The notes under the pieces are model-generated. The model saw only the letters and a list, made by a program, of their open reading frames with translations, ran no database searches and had not been told where the DNA came from. Position numbers and translations under genes: made by a program. Positions 9,738-18,453 of a DNA stretch of 64,000 nucleotides are shown piece by piece; position 1 is the first letter of the stretch, and each line of letters starts with the position of its first letter. Source of the DNA: Micromonospora echinospora (GTDB taxonomy: Bacteria > Actinomycetota > Actinomycetes > Mycobacteriales > Micromonosporaceae); assembly GCF_900091495.1 (NCBI RefSeq), contig NZ_LT607413.1, positions 682,001-746,000 of the forward strand, read 5' to 3'.

Positions 9738-10615
9738 GATTTCACCGCACCTTCCATGATTCCGCGGACGATCTGCCGGCCGCCGACGACGAGCATCACC
9801 AGCAGCGGCAGGGTGGCGACCAGGGCACCGGCCAGTACCCGCCGGTACAGGACGTAGTTGCCGCTGGCCAGGTCGGAGAGGGCGACCATCGAGGTCGGGT
9901 AGTCGGTGCCGCCCAGGGTGATCAGCGGCCACTGGAACTCGTTCCAGGTGGCCACGAAGGTGAGCAGGCCGAGTACGGCCATCGCCGGACGGACCGCCGG
10001 CACGACCACGCTCCAGAAGATCCGCATGGTGCTCGCCCCGTCGATCCGGCCCGCCTCGACCAGTTCGTCGGGGACCGCGTCGAGGATGAACTGTCGCATG
10101 TAGAACACCCCGAACGCGGTCACCAGGCCGGGGGCGATCACCGCGAGCAGGGTGCCGTTCCAGCCGCCCTCGCCGGGCATGTGGCCCATCAGGATGTAGA
10201 GGGCGACCACGCCGAGCTGGTTCGGCACGGTCATGGTGAGGATCACCATCACCATCAGCGCGTTCCGTCCCCGGAAGCGCAGCTTGGCGAAGGCGAAGCC
10301 GGCCAGCGAGCAGAAGAAGAGCACCGAGGCGGTGACCACGGACGAGACGATGACGCTGTTGCCGAGCGACTGGAGGAAGAAGACGTCCTGCATCGAGAAG
10401 ACCTCGCGCAGGTTGGTGGTGAGCTGCCCGCCGGGGAGCACCTGCGGGGGGATCTTCGCCAGCGCCTCGTCGGTGTTCGTCGCGATGACGAACATCCAGT
10501 ACAGCGGGAACGCCGAGAACGCGATGACGATGCTGAGGAAGAGGTAGCTCCAGACGCTGCCGGGGGTGTGCTGCGGGGCCCGACCCATCAGCGCCGCGCG
10601 CCGCGGGTTCTTCAT
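9734..10615 (-). CDS. sugar ABC transporter permease, MalG/UgpE type
   Basis: 293 aa inner-membrane permease of the carbohydrate uptake (CUT1) class, with about six hydrophobic segments and the cytoplasmic EAA loop VEAGRIDGASTMRIFWSVVVP that contacts the ATPase. ATG at 10615 overlaps the stop of the upstream permease (ATGA) and its own stop overlaps the mannosidase start, so all three are translationally coupled. No ATPase gene lies in the cluster; a shared MsiK-type ATPase elsewhere is likely, as is usual in actinomycetes. Confidence 0.93.
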   Translation of the reverse strand: MKNPRRAALMGRAPQHTPGSVWSYLFLSIVIAFSAFPLYWMFVIATNTDEALAKIPPQVLPGGQLTTNLREVFSMQDVFFLQSLGNSVIVSSVVTASVLFFCSLAGFAFAKLRFRGRNALMVMVILTMTVPNQLGVVALYILMGHMPGEGGWNGTLLAVIAPGLVTAFGVFYMRQFILDAVPDELVEAGRIDGASTMRIFWSVVVPAVRPAMAVLGLLTFVATWNEFQWPLITLGGTDYPTSMVALSDLASGNYVLYRRVLAGALVATLPLLVMLVVGGRQIVRGIMEGAVKS

Positions 10616-11616
10616 CGCTTCCCTCCGCCCAGGCGGTTGGTGATCAGGGCGTTGGCGGCGGCGACGACCAGGATGACCAGGAAGAGCGCCCAAGACATCG
10701 CCGCCGCGTAGCCGAGGTCGAGGTCGCGCCAGCCGACCTTGTAGATGAGCTGGGCGATGGTCTGCCACTGGTGGTCGTCGCCGCCGTTGCCGAGCGCGGG
10801 GTTGCTGTCGAAGAGCATCGGCTCGGTGAACAGTTGCAGGCCGCCGATGGTGGAGAGCACCACCGTGAAGATCACCACGGGCCGGATCATCGGTACGGTG
10901 ATCCGCCAGAGTTGCCGCCACGGACCGGCGCCGTCGACCGCCGCCGCCTCGTAGACGTCACGCGGGACGGACTGCATCGCGGCGAGGTAGAGCAACGCGT
11001 TGTAGCCGATCCACTTCCAGTTGACCATCGTGGCGATGGCGATCCAGGAGGCCCACGTCGACGCGCGCCAGTCGATCGGCTCGGTGCCGCCGATGCCGAG
11101 CAGCGACAACGCCCAGTTCGCGATGCCGGTGTCCCGGGCGAACACCACCGAGAAGATCAGGGTGGAGGCGGTCACCGGGGTGACGTACGGCAGCAGCACG
11201 CCCACCCGCCACCAGGTCTGCGCCCGCAGCTTCCGGTTGAGCAGCGCGGCCACGACCAGCGCCAGCAGGAGCTGCGGCAGGGTGGAGAGCAGGAAGATCC
11301 CGAAGGTGTTGGAGAGCGCGTTCCAGAAGTCGCCGTCGGAGAGCAGGCGACGGAAGTTGTCCAGGCCGGCCCAGCCGTCCCGGGTCGGGTCGTCGAGCCG
11401 CCAGGTGCGCAGCGCCACGACCCCGTTGAAGACGATCGGAAAGAGCCCGAAGACCGCGAAGAGCAGGAAGAACGGCGCGATCAGCAGGTACGGCAGGTAG
11501 CGCACGTCGAACCGGTACAGCCGCTCGCGCCAGCGGGACGGCCCGCGTTGGTCGGGCTCGGGGCGGGCGTCGCGGCCACGGCGGGGCGCCGTGGCGGCGG
11601 CACGGGTGGGGGACAT
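10612..11616 (-). CDS. sugar ABC transporter permease, MalF/UgpA type
   Basis: 334 aa, partner permease. The N-terminal ~30 residues are basic and proline-rich, followed by six hydrophobic segments and the EAA loop YEAAAVDGAGPWRQLWRITVP. ATG at 11616 has GGAGG about 7 bases upstream. Its stop overlaps the next permease (ATGA). Between it and the binding-protein gene is an 89-base gap with nested inverted repeats. Confidence 0.93.
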   Translation of the reverse strand: MSPTRAAATAPRRGRDARPEPDQRGPSRWRERLYRFDVRYLPYLLIAPFFLLFAVFGLFPIVFNGVVALRTWRLDDPTRDGWAGLDNFRRLLSDGDFWNALSNTFGIFLLSTLPQLLLALVVAALLNRKLRAQTWWRVGVLLPYVTPVTASTLIFSVVFARDTGIANWALSLLGIGGTEPIDWRASTWASWIAIATMVNWKWIGYNALLYLAAMQSVPRDVYEAAAVDGAGPWRQLWRITVPMIRPVVIFTVVLSTIGGLQLFTEPMLFDSNPALGNGGDDHQWQTIAQLIYKVGWRDLDLGYAAAMSWALFLVILVVAAANALITNRLGGGKR

Positions 11617-11641
11617 CGGGGACCTCCGGGTTCGCCACCGG

Positions 11642-11689
11642 CGGCCGGCCGGCACGGTGGAACGCACCCGTGGGTGCGTCCCGCCGGCC
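11642..11689. promoter_or_regulatory. nested stem-loop between binding-protein and permease genes
   Basis: ACGCACCC (11662-11669) pairs with GGGTGCGT (11672-11679); a wider pair of CGGCCGGC and GCCGGCCG arms flanks it. A hairpin here in a sugar ABC operon often stabilises the binding-protein mRNA or lowers readthrough into the permeases, giving excess binding protein. Role inferred from position. Confidence 0.45.
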
Positions 11690-11705
11690 GACCGCCCGCG
11701 TACGG

Positions 11706-12992
11706 TCAGGACTTCGCGGCCTTCTCGGCTTCCTTGACCGCCTCGGTCCAGGCCTGGTCGGGCTTGCCCCTGAGGTTGCCGGTAGCGAGGCGGTTCAGCA
11801 CGTTCTCCACGGCGACCCGGGTCGGGCCGTTCTTCCGGCCCAGGTACTGCGGGGTGAGGTTCTCGGCCGTCCTGGAGAAGATCTGCCCGACGGGCGCGTT
11901 GTTGAAGAACGGGTTGGCGAAGTCCCGGATCGCCGGGTCCTGGTAGAGCGCCGGCTGGGACGGCAGGTTGCCGACCTTCTTGAAGATCTCGATCTGCTGC
12001 TCCGGCTGGATCAGCCACTCCAGGAACCTGTACGCCTCGTCGACGTTCTTCCCCTGCTTGGGGATGGTCAGGAAGGAGCCGCCCCAGTTGCCGCCCCCGC
12101 CGGGGATCGCGGCCACGTCCCACTTGCCCTCGGTCTGCGGCGCGGTGTTCCTGATGTGCCCCTGCATCCAGGCCGGGCAGGCCAGCACGGCGAAGTCGCC
12201 CTTGACGAAACCGCTGTTCCACTCGGGCGAGAAGGCGGCGAGGTTGGCGGAGAGGCCGGCGGCGATGCTCTTCGCGGCGACGTCGAAGGCGACCTTCGGC
12301 CCGCCGTCCATCTTCAGGGTCTCGTTCTCGTCGTAGAAGCCGACCGGCTGCTGACCGAGGACCGGGTTGAAGATGTTGGTGCCGGAGTCGATGAACTTCT
12401 TGCCACTGCGGGCGGTGTACCGCTGGCCGGCCTCGACGAACCGGTCCCAGGTGGGCCAGAGCGCGGAGACCTGCTCCCGCTGGGTGGGCAGACCGGCGGC
12501 GGCGAAGAGGTCGGTGCGGTAGCACATGGCCAGGCCGCCGACGTCGGTGCCGAGGCCGATCTGGGTCTTGCCGTCGGGGGTGAGGGTCTGCTGCCACTTC
12601 CAGGGCAGGTACTTCTGCTCGTACTGGTCGGCGCCCTTGTCCAGGAGGTTGACGAACTTGTCGGCCTGGCCCCGGAACTGGATGGCGAAGCCCTCGTCGA
12701 TGGCGGCGATGTCGGGGGCGCCGCTGCCGGCGATCAGCTTCTTCTGGAGGTCCTCGTGCTGGGCGTTGTACTCCCCCGTGTTCAGCACGATCCTGACGTT
12801 CGGGTTGGCCGACTCGTACGTCGACTTCAGCTCGTCGAGGCCGAAGTCGCCCCAGAAATTGATCTTCAGGGTGACGGTGCCGCCCGAGTCGGCTCCGCCA
12901 CCACCACTGTTGCCGCTGCACGCCGCGACCATGACCAGGCTGACCACACCCGCCGAGGCCAGCCGGGCCCATCGAGACCAGGACCGTGCCAT
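11706..12992 (-). CDS. ABC sugar-binding lipoprotein
   Basis: 428 aa, family 1 extracellular solute-binding protein. The lipoprotein signal ends in VMVAACSG (Cys at about 25), so the mature protein is lipid-anchored outside the membrane. A Gly/Ser linker follows, then a two-lobe fold with VTLKINFWGD, GSGAPDIAAIDEG and MQGHIRNTAP. ATG at 12992 is chosen because GGAGGAG lies 5-6 bases upstream. First gene of the operon that ends with beta-mannosidase, so the ligand is probably a mannoside. Confidence 0.93.
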   Translation of the reverse strand: MARSWSRWARLASAGVVSLVMVAACSGNSGGGGADSGGTVTLKINFWGDFGLDELKSTYESANPNVRIVLNTGEYNAQHEDLQKKLIAGSGAPDIAAIDEGFAIQFRGQADKFVNLLDKGADQYEQKYLPWKWQQTLTPDGKTQIGLGTDVGGLAMCYRTDLFAAAGLPTQREQVSALWPTWDRFVEAGQRYTARSGKKFIDSGTNIFNPVLGQQPVGFYDENETLKMDGGPKVAFDVAAKSIAAGLSANLAAFSPEWNSGFVKGDFAVLACPAWMQGHIRNTAPQTEGKWDVAAIPGGGGNWGGSFLTIPKQGKNVDEAYRFLEWLIQPEQQIEIFKKVGNLPSQPALYQDPAIRDFANPFFNNAPVGQIFSRTAENLTPQYLGRKNGPTRVAVENVLNRLATGNLRGKPDQAWTEAVKEAEKAAKS

Positions 12993-13007
12993 GTCACTCC
13001 TCCGCAT

Positions 13008-13019
13008 GGGAACGCTCCC
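13008..13019. promoter_or_regulatory. LacI-type operator in front of the mannoside operon
   Basis: GGGAACGCTCCC (TGGGAACGCTCCCG in context) resembles the CG-centred dyads bound by LacI-family repressors. It lies in the leader, 16 bases before the binding-protein start and about 40 bases downstream of the predicted promoter. The divergent LacI gene next door is the obvious candidate regulator. Confidence 0.6.
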
Positions 13020-13058
13020 GGGATCGAGAGACGTCGACTGAACCGGATAAGTCAGGCC

Positions 13059-13087
13059 ACCGTACGAGTCGGTTTCCGACCTGTCAA
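13059..13087 (-). promoter_or_regulatory. promoter of the mannoside uptake operon
   Basis: On the minus strand: TTGACA (13087-13082), exactly 17 bases, then TACGGT (13064-13059), a good match to the vegetative actinomycete consensus. It is upstream of the LacI-type operator, so a bound repressor would block elongation or initiation. Confidence 0.6.
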
Positions 13088-13341
13088 CGATTGACCATGA
13101 TCGACATCCCGGGATGCCGCAGGCGCGCAACGAGTGGCTGCTGGAAGCCTGCCACTGCCGGCACGGAGAGCGGCGGGCCGCCGGGAAGGGGCGCTGCTTA
13201 ACCGGACAAGTTCCGTCGCTCCCGCCGGACGCCCACGGCGTGCAGTAGCGTGGGTGCGCCGGGGGCCGGCCGGGCATGATCAGCCCGAGGGCCCGCAGGG
13301 AACCGCCCGCGAGGGTGACCGGGAAGTGGAGGGACGCGCCG

Positions 13342-14373
13342 GTGAAGCGGCCGACCATCGCCGACGTCGCCCGACGGGCCGGAGTCTCCAAGGGAGCGGT
13401 GTCCTACGCGCTCAACGGACAGCCCGGAGTCTCCGAGGCCACCCGGCGGCGCATCCTCGCCATCGCCGAGGAGATCGGCTTCAGCCCGAGCAGCGCGGCC
13501 CGGGCCCTCTCCGGGGCCACCGCCGCGGCGGTCGGGCTGGCCCTGTGCCGTCCGGCCCGGATCCTCGGCATCGAACCGTTCTTCATGGAACTGATCAGCG
13601 GCGTCGAGGCCGAACTCTCCGCCCGGTCGTACGCGCTGACCCTCCAGGTCGTCGCCGACCAGGACGCGGAGATCGCGGTCTACCGCCGCTGGTGGGGGGA
13701 ACGACGGGTCGACGGGGTGCTCGTCTGCGACCTGCGCGTGGACGACCGGCGGGTGCCGGTGCTGGAGGACCTGCGCCTGCCCGCGGTGGTGATCGGCGGG
13801 CCGGGACACACCGGCACGCTGCCCAGCGTCTGGTGTGACGACGCCGCCGCGCTGGTCGAGGCGGTGGAGTACCTCGTCGCCCTCGGACACCGCCGGATCG
13901 CCCGGGTCGGTGGCCTGCCCGACCTGCTGCACACCCGGAAGCGCACCGAGGCGTTCGAGCGGGTGTGCCGGGAACTCGGCCTGGTCGACGCGGTGACGGT
14001 CCCCTCCGACTACACGGGGGAGGAGGGATCCCGGGCGACCCGGCGGTTGCTCAGTTCCCCGGGCCGACCCACCGCGGTCATCTACGACAACGACGTGATG
14101 GCCGTCGCCGGGCTCGCGGTCGCCCAGGAGATGGGTCTCGCCGTCCCCGGTGACCTCTCCATCGTGGCGTGGGACGACTCCCCGCTCTGCCGGCTGGTCC
14201 ACCCGCCGTTGACCGCGCTCGGCCGGGACATCCCCGCGTACGGCGCGCACGCCGCCCGGAACCTGCTGGCGGCGATCGCCGGGGAGCCGGTCGGCGCGTT
14301 CCAGGACGAGACGGCTCACCTGACCCCGCGCGGCAGCACCGCACCGCCCCGGTCAGGCGAACGCGTCCGGTGA
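13342..14373 (+). CDS. LacI-family transcriptional regulator of the mannoside cluster
   Basis: 343 aa. The N-terminal helix-turn-helix is textbook: RPTIADVARRAGVSKGAVSY then the hinge region with AARALSG; the periplasmic-binding-protein-like sensor domain covers about 60-335 (VIYDNDVMAVAG, DLSIVAWDDSPL). Known relatives are repressors released by a sugar. GTG at 13342 is preferred because GGAGGG lies about 10 bases upstream and the helix-turn-helix starts right after it; an upstream in-frame ATG at 13276 would add an atypical tail. It diverges from the mannoside operon, so it most likely controls it. Its 3' end overlaps the convergent GGDEF/EAL gene by 21 bases. Confidence 0.92.
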   Translation: MKRPTIADVARRAGVSKGAVSYALNGQPGVSEATRRRILAIAEEIGFSPSSAARALSGATAAAVGLALCRPARILGIEPFFMELISGVEAELSARSYALTLQVVADQDAEIAVYRRWWGERRVDGVLVCDLRVDDRRVPVLEDLRLPAVVIGGPGHTGTLPSVWCDDAAALVEAVEYLVALGHRRIARVGGLPDLLHTRKRTEAFERVCRELGLVDAVTVPSDYTGEEGSRATRRLLSSPGRPTAVIYDNDVMAVAGLAVAQEMGLAVPGDLSIVAWDDSPLCRLVHPPLTALGRDIPAYGAHAARNLLAAIAGEPVGAFQDETAHLTPRGSTAPPRSGERVR

Positions 14374-16815
14374 CGGGTGTTCCTCCAGGAACGCCTCCAC
14401 CCGCTCGGCGGTCGCCGGTCGGGAGAGCGCGAAGCCCTGCCCGTACCGGCAGCCGGCGCGGTACGCCCGGTCGACCTGGCCGGACGACTCCAACTCCTCC
14501 ACCACGACCTCCAGCCCGAGGCGCCCGCCCAGGTTCAGCACCACGTCGATCAGGGGCTGCTCCGGCTCGCCGCCGCCGACCACCCGTGGGTCGACCTTGA
14601 CCAGGTCGATCGGCAGCTCCCGCAACCGACGCAGGGAGGCACGCCCGGCGTGGAAGTCGTCCAGCGCGGTCCGGACGCCGAGGGACCGCAGTCCGGCCAG
14701 CCGGGCCACCACGGTCGGCAGGTCGACGTCGAGCCCGGCCTCGCCGACCTCGACCACCAGCCGGTCGGCCGCCACCTGATGCCGGGCGAGGGTGGCGGCC
14801 ACCCGGGTGACGAAGCCCGGATCGGTCAGCTCGACCGGGGTCACGTTGACCGCCATCCAGAGCAGCGGGTGCATCGGCGACCAGGCGGCGAGTTGCCGGC
14901 AGGCCCGGTCCAGCACCCACTGCCCGACCTCGTCGAGCAGGCCCAGGTCGGCCGCGACCGGGATCAGCTCGGCGGGAAGCACGGTGCCGAGCAGGGGGCT
15001 GCGCCAGCGCAGCAGCGCCTCGGTGCCCACCGGCACCCGGTCGGCCAGGCGGTGCACCGGCTGGTAGACGAGGTCCAGCTCGCCCCGGGTCACCGCGCCG
15101 GCCAGTTCCCGTTCCAGGTCCAGCCGGCGGACCAACTGCTCCTCAAGGAAGACGTCGTACCACTCGATCCGGTTACGGCCGAGCTGGCTGGCCCGTCGTC
15201 GGGCCAGGTCGGCCTGGCGTAGCACGTCGTCGGCGCTACCGGCGGCGGTGTCGGCGACCCCGATGCTCACCTCCAACCGCACCTGCGACCCGGGCAGCCG
15301 GTACGGCTCGGTGAGCGCCGTGAGCAGCCGGACGGCGAGCCCGTACGCGGGCACCGAACCGCTTTCGGCGATCACCGCGAACTCGTCCCCGGAGAGCCGG
15401 GCGACCAGGTCGTCCGGGCCGGCGGTGGCGCGCAGGCGTTCGGCCACCTCGACGAGGACCAGATCGCCCACGGCCTGCCCGCTGCCGTCGTTGACCTCGC
15501 AGAGGCCGTGCAGGTCCAGCACGAGCAGCGTGGCGGGCTCCCCCGGTTCGGCCCGCCGAACGGTCAGCGCCCGGCGCAGCTCATGCCGGTTGACCAGCCC
15601 AGTGAGCTGGTCGGTGACGGCGAGGTGGTGCACGGTGCGCTCCAACCGACGCCGCTCGCCGACATCCCGGACGTGCAGGACGACGGCCGCCACCTCGGGG
15701 ACGTCGCGCTGGTCGCCGACGGTGGACTCGGTCTCCCGCCAGACTCCCCGGCCGTCGCGCATCCGGACGGCGAGCAGCCCCGGCGGTCGCCCGGCCCGGA
15801 CCTCCGCCAGCACGGCTTCGGCCCGGGGCGCGTCGGCGGGGTGGAGCAGGTCGGCGAAGGGACGACCGAGCACGTCGGCGTCGGTCAACCCGAACAGTCG
15901 GGGGGCGACCGGCGACTGCCAGCGCACCCGCAGGTCGTCGTCGAGCAGAATGATCAGGTCGTGCCCACCCGAGACGAGCGCCCGGAACCGGGCCTCCTGC
16001 CGGGTCAGCCGGGCGGCGTACCGACGGGTGTCGGCGGCGGTCAGCAGCTCCCGGACGACCAGCGGCGGGATCACCGCCAAACCGAGGGCGATCGCGGGGC
16101 GGTCGAACGCCCCGACCCGGGCGAGGTGGTAGCCGGCGCCCAGGGAGGCGATCACGGCCGGGGCGGTGATCCGGGGCCAGACCGGGGACGGACCGGCGTG
16201 GTGCGGCGGGGCCGGACGGGTCAGCCGGCGGGCACCGGCCACGGTCAGCAGCACGCCGGCCGCCGTCAGCGGGGCCACCAGCAGGGTCACCGGCTCCGGG
16301 GCCCGGTAGGCGTGGAGCAGCACCAGAGCGGTCAGACCGAGCTGGCTCGCCACGGCGCCGCCCCGCCAGGCCGCCAGCCCGACCCGGGGCGGCCCCCCGG
16401 TCGAGGCGGTGACCAGGACCGCCGAGATCCCGCCGGCGGCGACCACCAGGGCCGCCCGGACGGGCACCGGAGCGGTCCCGGCGGGCAGCAGCATCCAACC
16501 GGCGAAAGCCAGGCTGAGGCCGAGGCCGGCCGCGTCCGTGACCTCCCGCAGTCGGACGGCGGTCGGCAGTGGCGCGCGTCCCGGCAGCAGGAGCGGGCCG
16601 AGGGTGTGCAGCAGGGCGACGGCGGACAGCCCGACGGTGGCGACCGCCGCCCGGTTGGCCGGGGCGACCAGGGGCAGCCCGGCGACGCAGAGCGCGGTCG
16701 CGGCCACCCCGCCGTGGAGCAGCGCGACGGTGTGCCGGACCCGCCGGTCCGCGCGGGCCAGCCGGACCAGCCGGGCGGTGGCGACGGTCGCGGCCACCGC
16801 CACGGCGAGCGTCAC
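14353..16815 (-). CDS. membrane-bound PAS-GGDEF-EAL cyclic-di-GMP protein
   Basis: 820 aa from the GTG at 16815. Order: about eight hydrophobic segments (residues 1-270), a PAS domain (about 285-400), GGDEF (SGDEF in place of GGDEF, about residue 475) and EAL. EAL keeps TEALLRW, the VNVTP Asn and LVKVD Lys, but the usual DDFGTG loop reads DDFHAG and the AEGVE segment reads VEELES, so phosphodiesterase activity is uncertain. Start problem: the same frame stays open to 16935 and encodes another hydrophobic helix, with GGAGGT at 16946-16941, but the only candidate starts there are ATC (16935) or CTG (16932). It may make, break or sense c-di-GMP. Its end overlaps lacI. Confidence 0.88.
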   Translation of the reverse strand: MTLAVAVAATVATARLVRLARADRRVRHTVALLHGGVAATALCVAGLPLVAPANRAAVATVGLSAVALLHTLGPLLLPGRAPLPTAVRLREVTDAAGLGLSLAFAGWMLLPAGTAPVPVRAALVVAAGGISAVLVTASTGGPPRVGLAAWRGGAVASQLGLTALVLLHAYRAPEPVTLLVAPLTAAGVLLTVAGARRLTRPAPPHHAGPSPVWPRITAPAVIASLGAGYHLARVGAFDRPAIALGLAVIPPLVVRELLTAADTRRYAARLTRQEARFRALVSGGHDLIILLDDDLRVRWQSPVAPRLFGLTDADVLGRPFADLLHPADAPRAEAVLAEVRAGRPPGLLAVRMRDGRGVWRETESTVGDQRDVPEVAAVVLHVRDVGERRRLERTVHHLAVTDQLTGLVNRHELRRALTVRRAEPGEPATLLVLDLHGLCEVNDGSGQAVGDLVLVEVAERLRATAGPDDLVARLSGDEFAVIAESGSVPAYGLAVRLLTALTEPYRLPGSQVRLEVSIGVADTAAGSADDVLRQADLARRRASQLGRNRIEWYDVFLEEQLVRRLDLERELAGAVTRGELDLVYQPVHRLADRVPVGTEALLRWRSPLLGTVLPAELIPVAADLGLLDEVGQWVLDRACRQLAAWSPMHPLLWMAVNVTPVELTDPGFVTRVAATLARHQVAADRLVVEVGEAGLDVDLPTVVARLAGLRSLGVRTALDDFHAGRASLRRLRELPIDLVKVDPRVVGGGEPEQPLIDVVLNLGGRLGLEVVVEELESSGQVDRAYRAGCRYGQGFALSRPATAERVEAFLEEHPSPDAFA

Positions 16816-17043
16816 CGTGACCGGGGCGGACAGCAGGCCGACCAGGCCGGCGACGACGCACAGGAGCGCGGCCGCGACGACGGCGGCCTCGGGCGCCGAT
16901 ACGGGGCTGCGGGGTGACGGTACGAGGGACAGGATCGGTCACCTCCGTGAGCGGGGCCGGGGCGTCCGGACGTGAAACCGGCACACCTCTGCCCGCAGCA
17001 ACGACCCCGACCGGAATCCGGTTATGCCCCACCGACCGTGACC

Positions 17044-17069
17044 CCGGTCACCGGCCGGCCGGTGACCGG
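17044..17069. promoter_or_regulatory. 26-bp perfect palindrome in a divergent intergenic region
   Basis: Centred on CCGGCCGGCCGG with flanks CCGGTCA and TGACCGG; every base pairs with its mirror from 17044 to 17069. An overlapping dyad GTGACC-CC-GGTCAC lies immediately to the left. It sits between the GGDEF/EAL gene (minus) and the small PH-like gene (plus), so it may be an operator or cruciform-prone site. Confidence 0.5.
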
Positions 17070-17114
17070 CCGCCCGACGCCGGGGCTCCTTTAGGCGGGT
17101 GGAATCATCGAGGG

Positions 17115-17504
17115 GTGAGCCGCACCGACACTCTCCGTTTCCGGCACAGCCAGGCCATCCTGGTCGCAGCGGTGGTCGCCTTCATCGGCGCTCTGCCGAT
17201 CGCCGACGCCCGGTGGTACTTCCTCCCGGTGCTGCTCGTCCCGCTGGTGGTCGCCGTCTGGGCGTGGCGGGCCGGCACCGACGCCGATCCCCGGGAGGTC
17301 CGCGTCCGCGCGTTGTTCGGGCAGCGTCGACTGCCCTGGGCGCGGATCGCCGAACTGGCCGCCGACCCGAAGGGGCGGGCGGTCGCCCGGCTCGACGACG
17401 GCGAGCGGGTGGCCCTGCCGGCGGTGCGCGGCGCCGACCTGCCCCGGCTCGTCGCGGTCACCAACCAGACCCTCCCGGCCACCCCGGGCCGCGCCGGGGA
17501 CTGA
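17115..17504 (+). CDS. small membrane protein with PH-like domain
   Basis: 129 aa. Two hydrophobic segments close together (about residues 14-30 and 35-50) precede a short bacterial PH-like (DUF2581/PF10756-type) region with VRVRALFGQRRLPWARIAEL, VARLDDGERVALPAVR and LPRLVAV. Such proteins are common in actinomycetes and their function is unknown. GTG start with GAGGG nearby. It ends 7 bases before the convergent dehydrogenase gene. Confidence 0.78.
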   Translation: MSRTDTLRFRHSQAILVAAVVAFIGALPIADARWYFLPVLLVPLVVAVWAWRAGTDADPREVRVRALFGQRRLPWARIAELAADPKGRAVARLDDGERVALPAVRGADLPRLVAVTNQTLPATPGRAGD

Positions 17505-17511
17505 CCCGCCG

Positions 17512-18435
17512 TCAGTAGCCGTCGGTGACGACGTTCTCCAGCGGCTGGCCCGCCACCATCCGACGCAGCTGCGCGGTCACGAGCCGGTAGGCGCGGGGCA
17601 GCAGGCCGCGTACCGAGCCCCCGACGTGCGGGGTGATCAGCACGTTGGGCATCTCCCAGAGCGGGTGGTCGGCCGGCAGCGGCTCCGGGTCGGTGACGTC
17701 CAGGGCGGCGGCGATCCGACCGGTGGTCAGCTCGGCCACCAGCGCCGGGGTGCGGACCACCGGTCCCCGGGCCGCGTTCACCAGCAGGGCCCCGTCGGGC
17801 ATCGCGGCGAGGAAGGCCGCGTCGACCAGGCCCCGGGTCGCCCCGGTCAGTGGCACCAGCAGCACGACGACGTCCGCCGACGGCAGCAGCGCGGGCAGCT
17901 CGTCGACGCCGTGCACGCCCTCGTCGGGGCGGGCGGTCCGGGCGACCAGGGTGAAGCTCACCTCGAAGGGCGCCAGCCGGGCCCGGACCGCCGCGCCGAT
18001 CGAACCGGCGCCGACGATCAGCACCCGCTTGCCGGCCAGTTCGTCGGTCGGGGCCACCTCGCCGTACGCCCACTCGCGCCGGCCCTGTGCGCGGGCGAGG
18101 GTGTCGAAGCCGCGCAGCCGGGACAGGATCGCGGTGACCACCCACTCGGCGGTGGCGGAGTCGTGCACGCCCCGGGCGTCGCAGAGGGTCACCCCGGCCG
18201 GCAGCCGGCCGACCCAGGCGTCCGCCCCGGCGCTGAGCAGCTGCACCACCTCCAGGTCGGGCAGCTTGCCGGCCAGTTCGACCACGTTCCCGGTGGAGAG
18301 GAACGGTGGCACCCAGAACCGCACCCCGGCCGGGTCGCCCGGCAGCCGGTCCGGGCTCTCGGCGACCTCGACGGTGACACCGGGCAGCTGGTCGACCAGG
18401 GCCCGGCCCTGCTCGTGCGGGATCCATACCTTCAC
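17512..18435 (-). CDS. D-isomer-specific 2-hydroxyacid dehydrogenase
   Basis: 307 aa, cytoplasmic NAD(P)-dependent dehydrogenase/reductase family for D-2-hydroxyacids. The NAD-binding motif VGAGSIGAAV starts at about residue 141; the catalytic residues are present: Arg223 in NAARGP, Glu251 in TDPEPLP and His270 in ITPHVGG. The GTG start follows TAGGGT by 8 bases, suggesting a leaderless transcript even though a same-strand gene ends 18 bases upstream. Substrate not predictable. Confidence 0.9.
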   Translation of the reverse strand: MKVWIPHEQGRALVDQLPGVTVEVAESPDRLPGDPAGVRFWVPPFLSTGNVVELAGKLPDLEVVQLLSAGADAWVGRLPAGVTLCDARGVHDSATAEWVVTAILSRLRGFDTLARAQGRREWAYGEVAPTDELAGKRVLIVGAGSIGAAVRARLAPFEVSFTLVARTARPDEGVHGVDELPALLPSADVVVLLVPLTGATRGLVDAAFLAAMPDGALLVNAARGPVVRTPALVAELTTGRIAAALDVTDPEPLPADHPLWEMPNVLITPHVGGSVRGLLPRAYRLVTAQLRRMVAGQPLENVVTDGY

Positions 18436-18443
18436 GGTCGCCG

Positions 18444-18449
18444 ACCCTA
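18444..18449 (-). promoter_or_regulatory. -10 element TAGGGT, likely leaderless start
   Basis: TAGGGT on the minus strand ends 8 bases before the GTG at 18435. In actinomycetes a TAnnnT hexamer this close to a start codon usually marks a leaderless mRNA. Confidence 0.4.
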
Positions 18450-18453
18450 GCCG

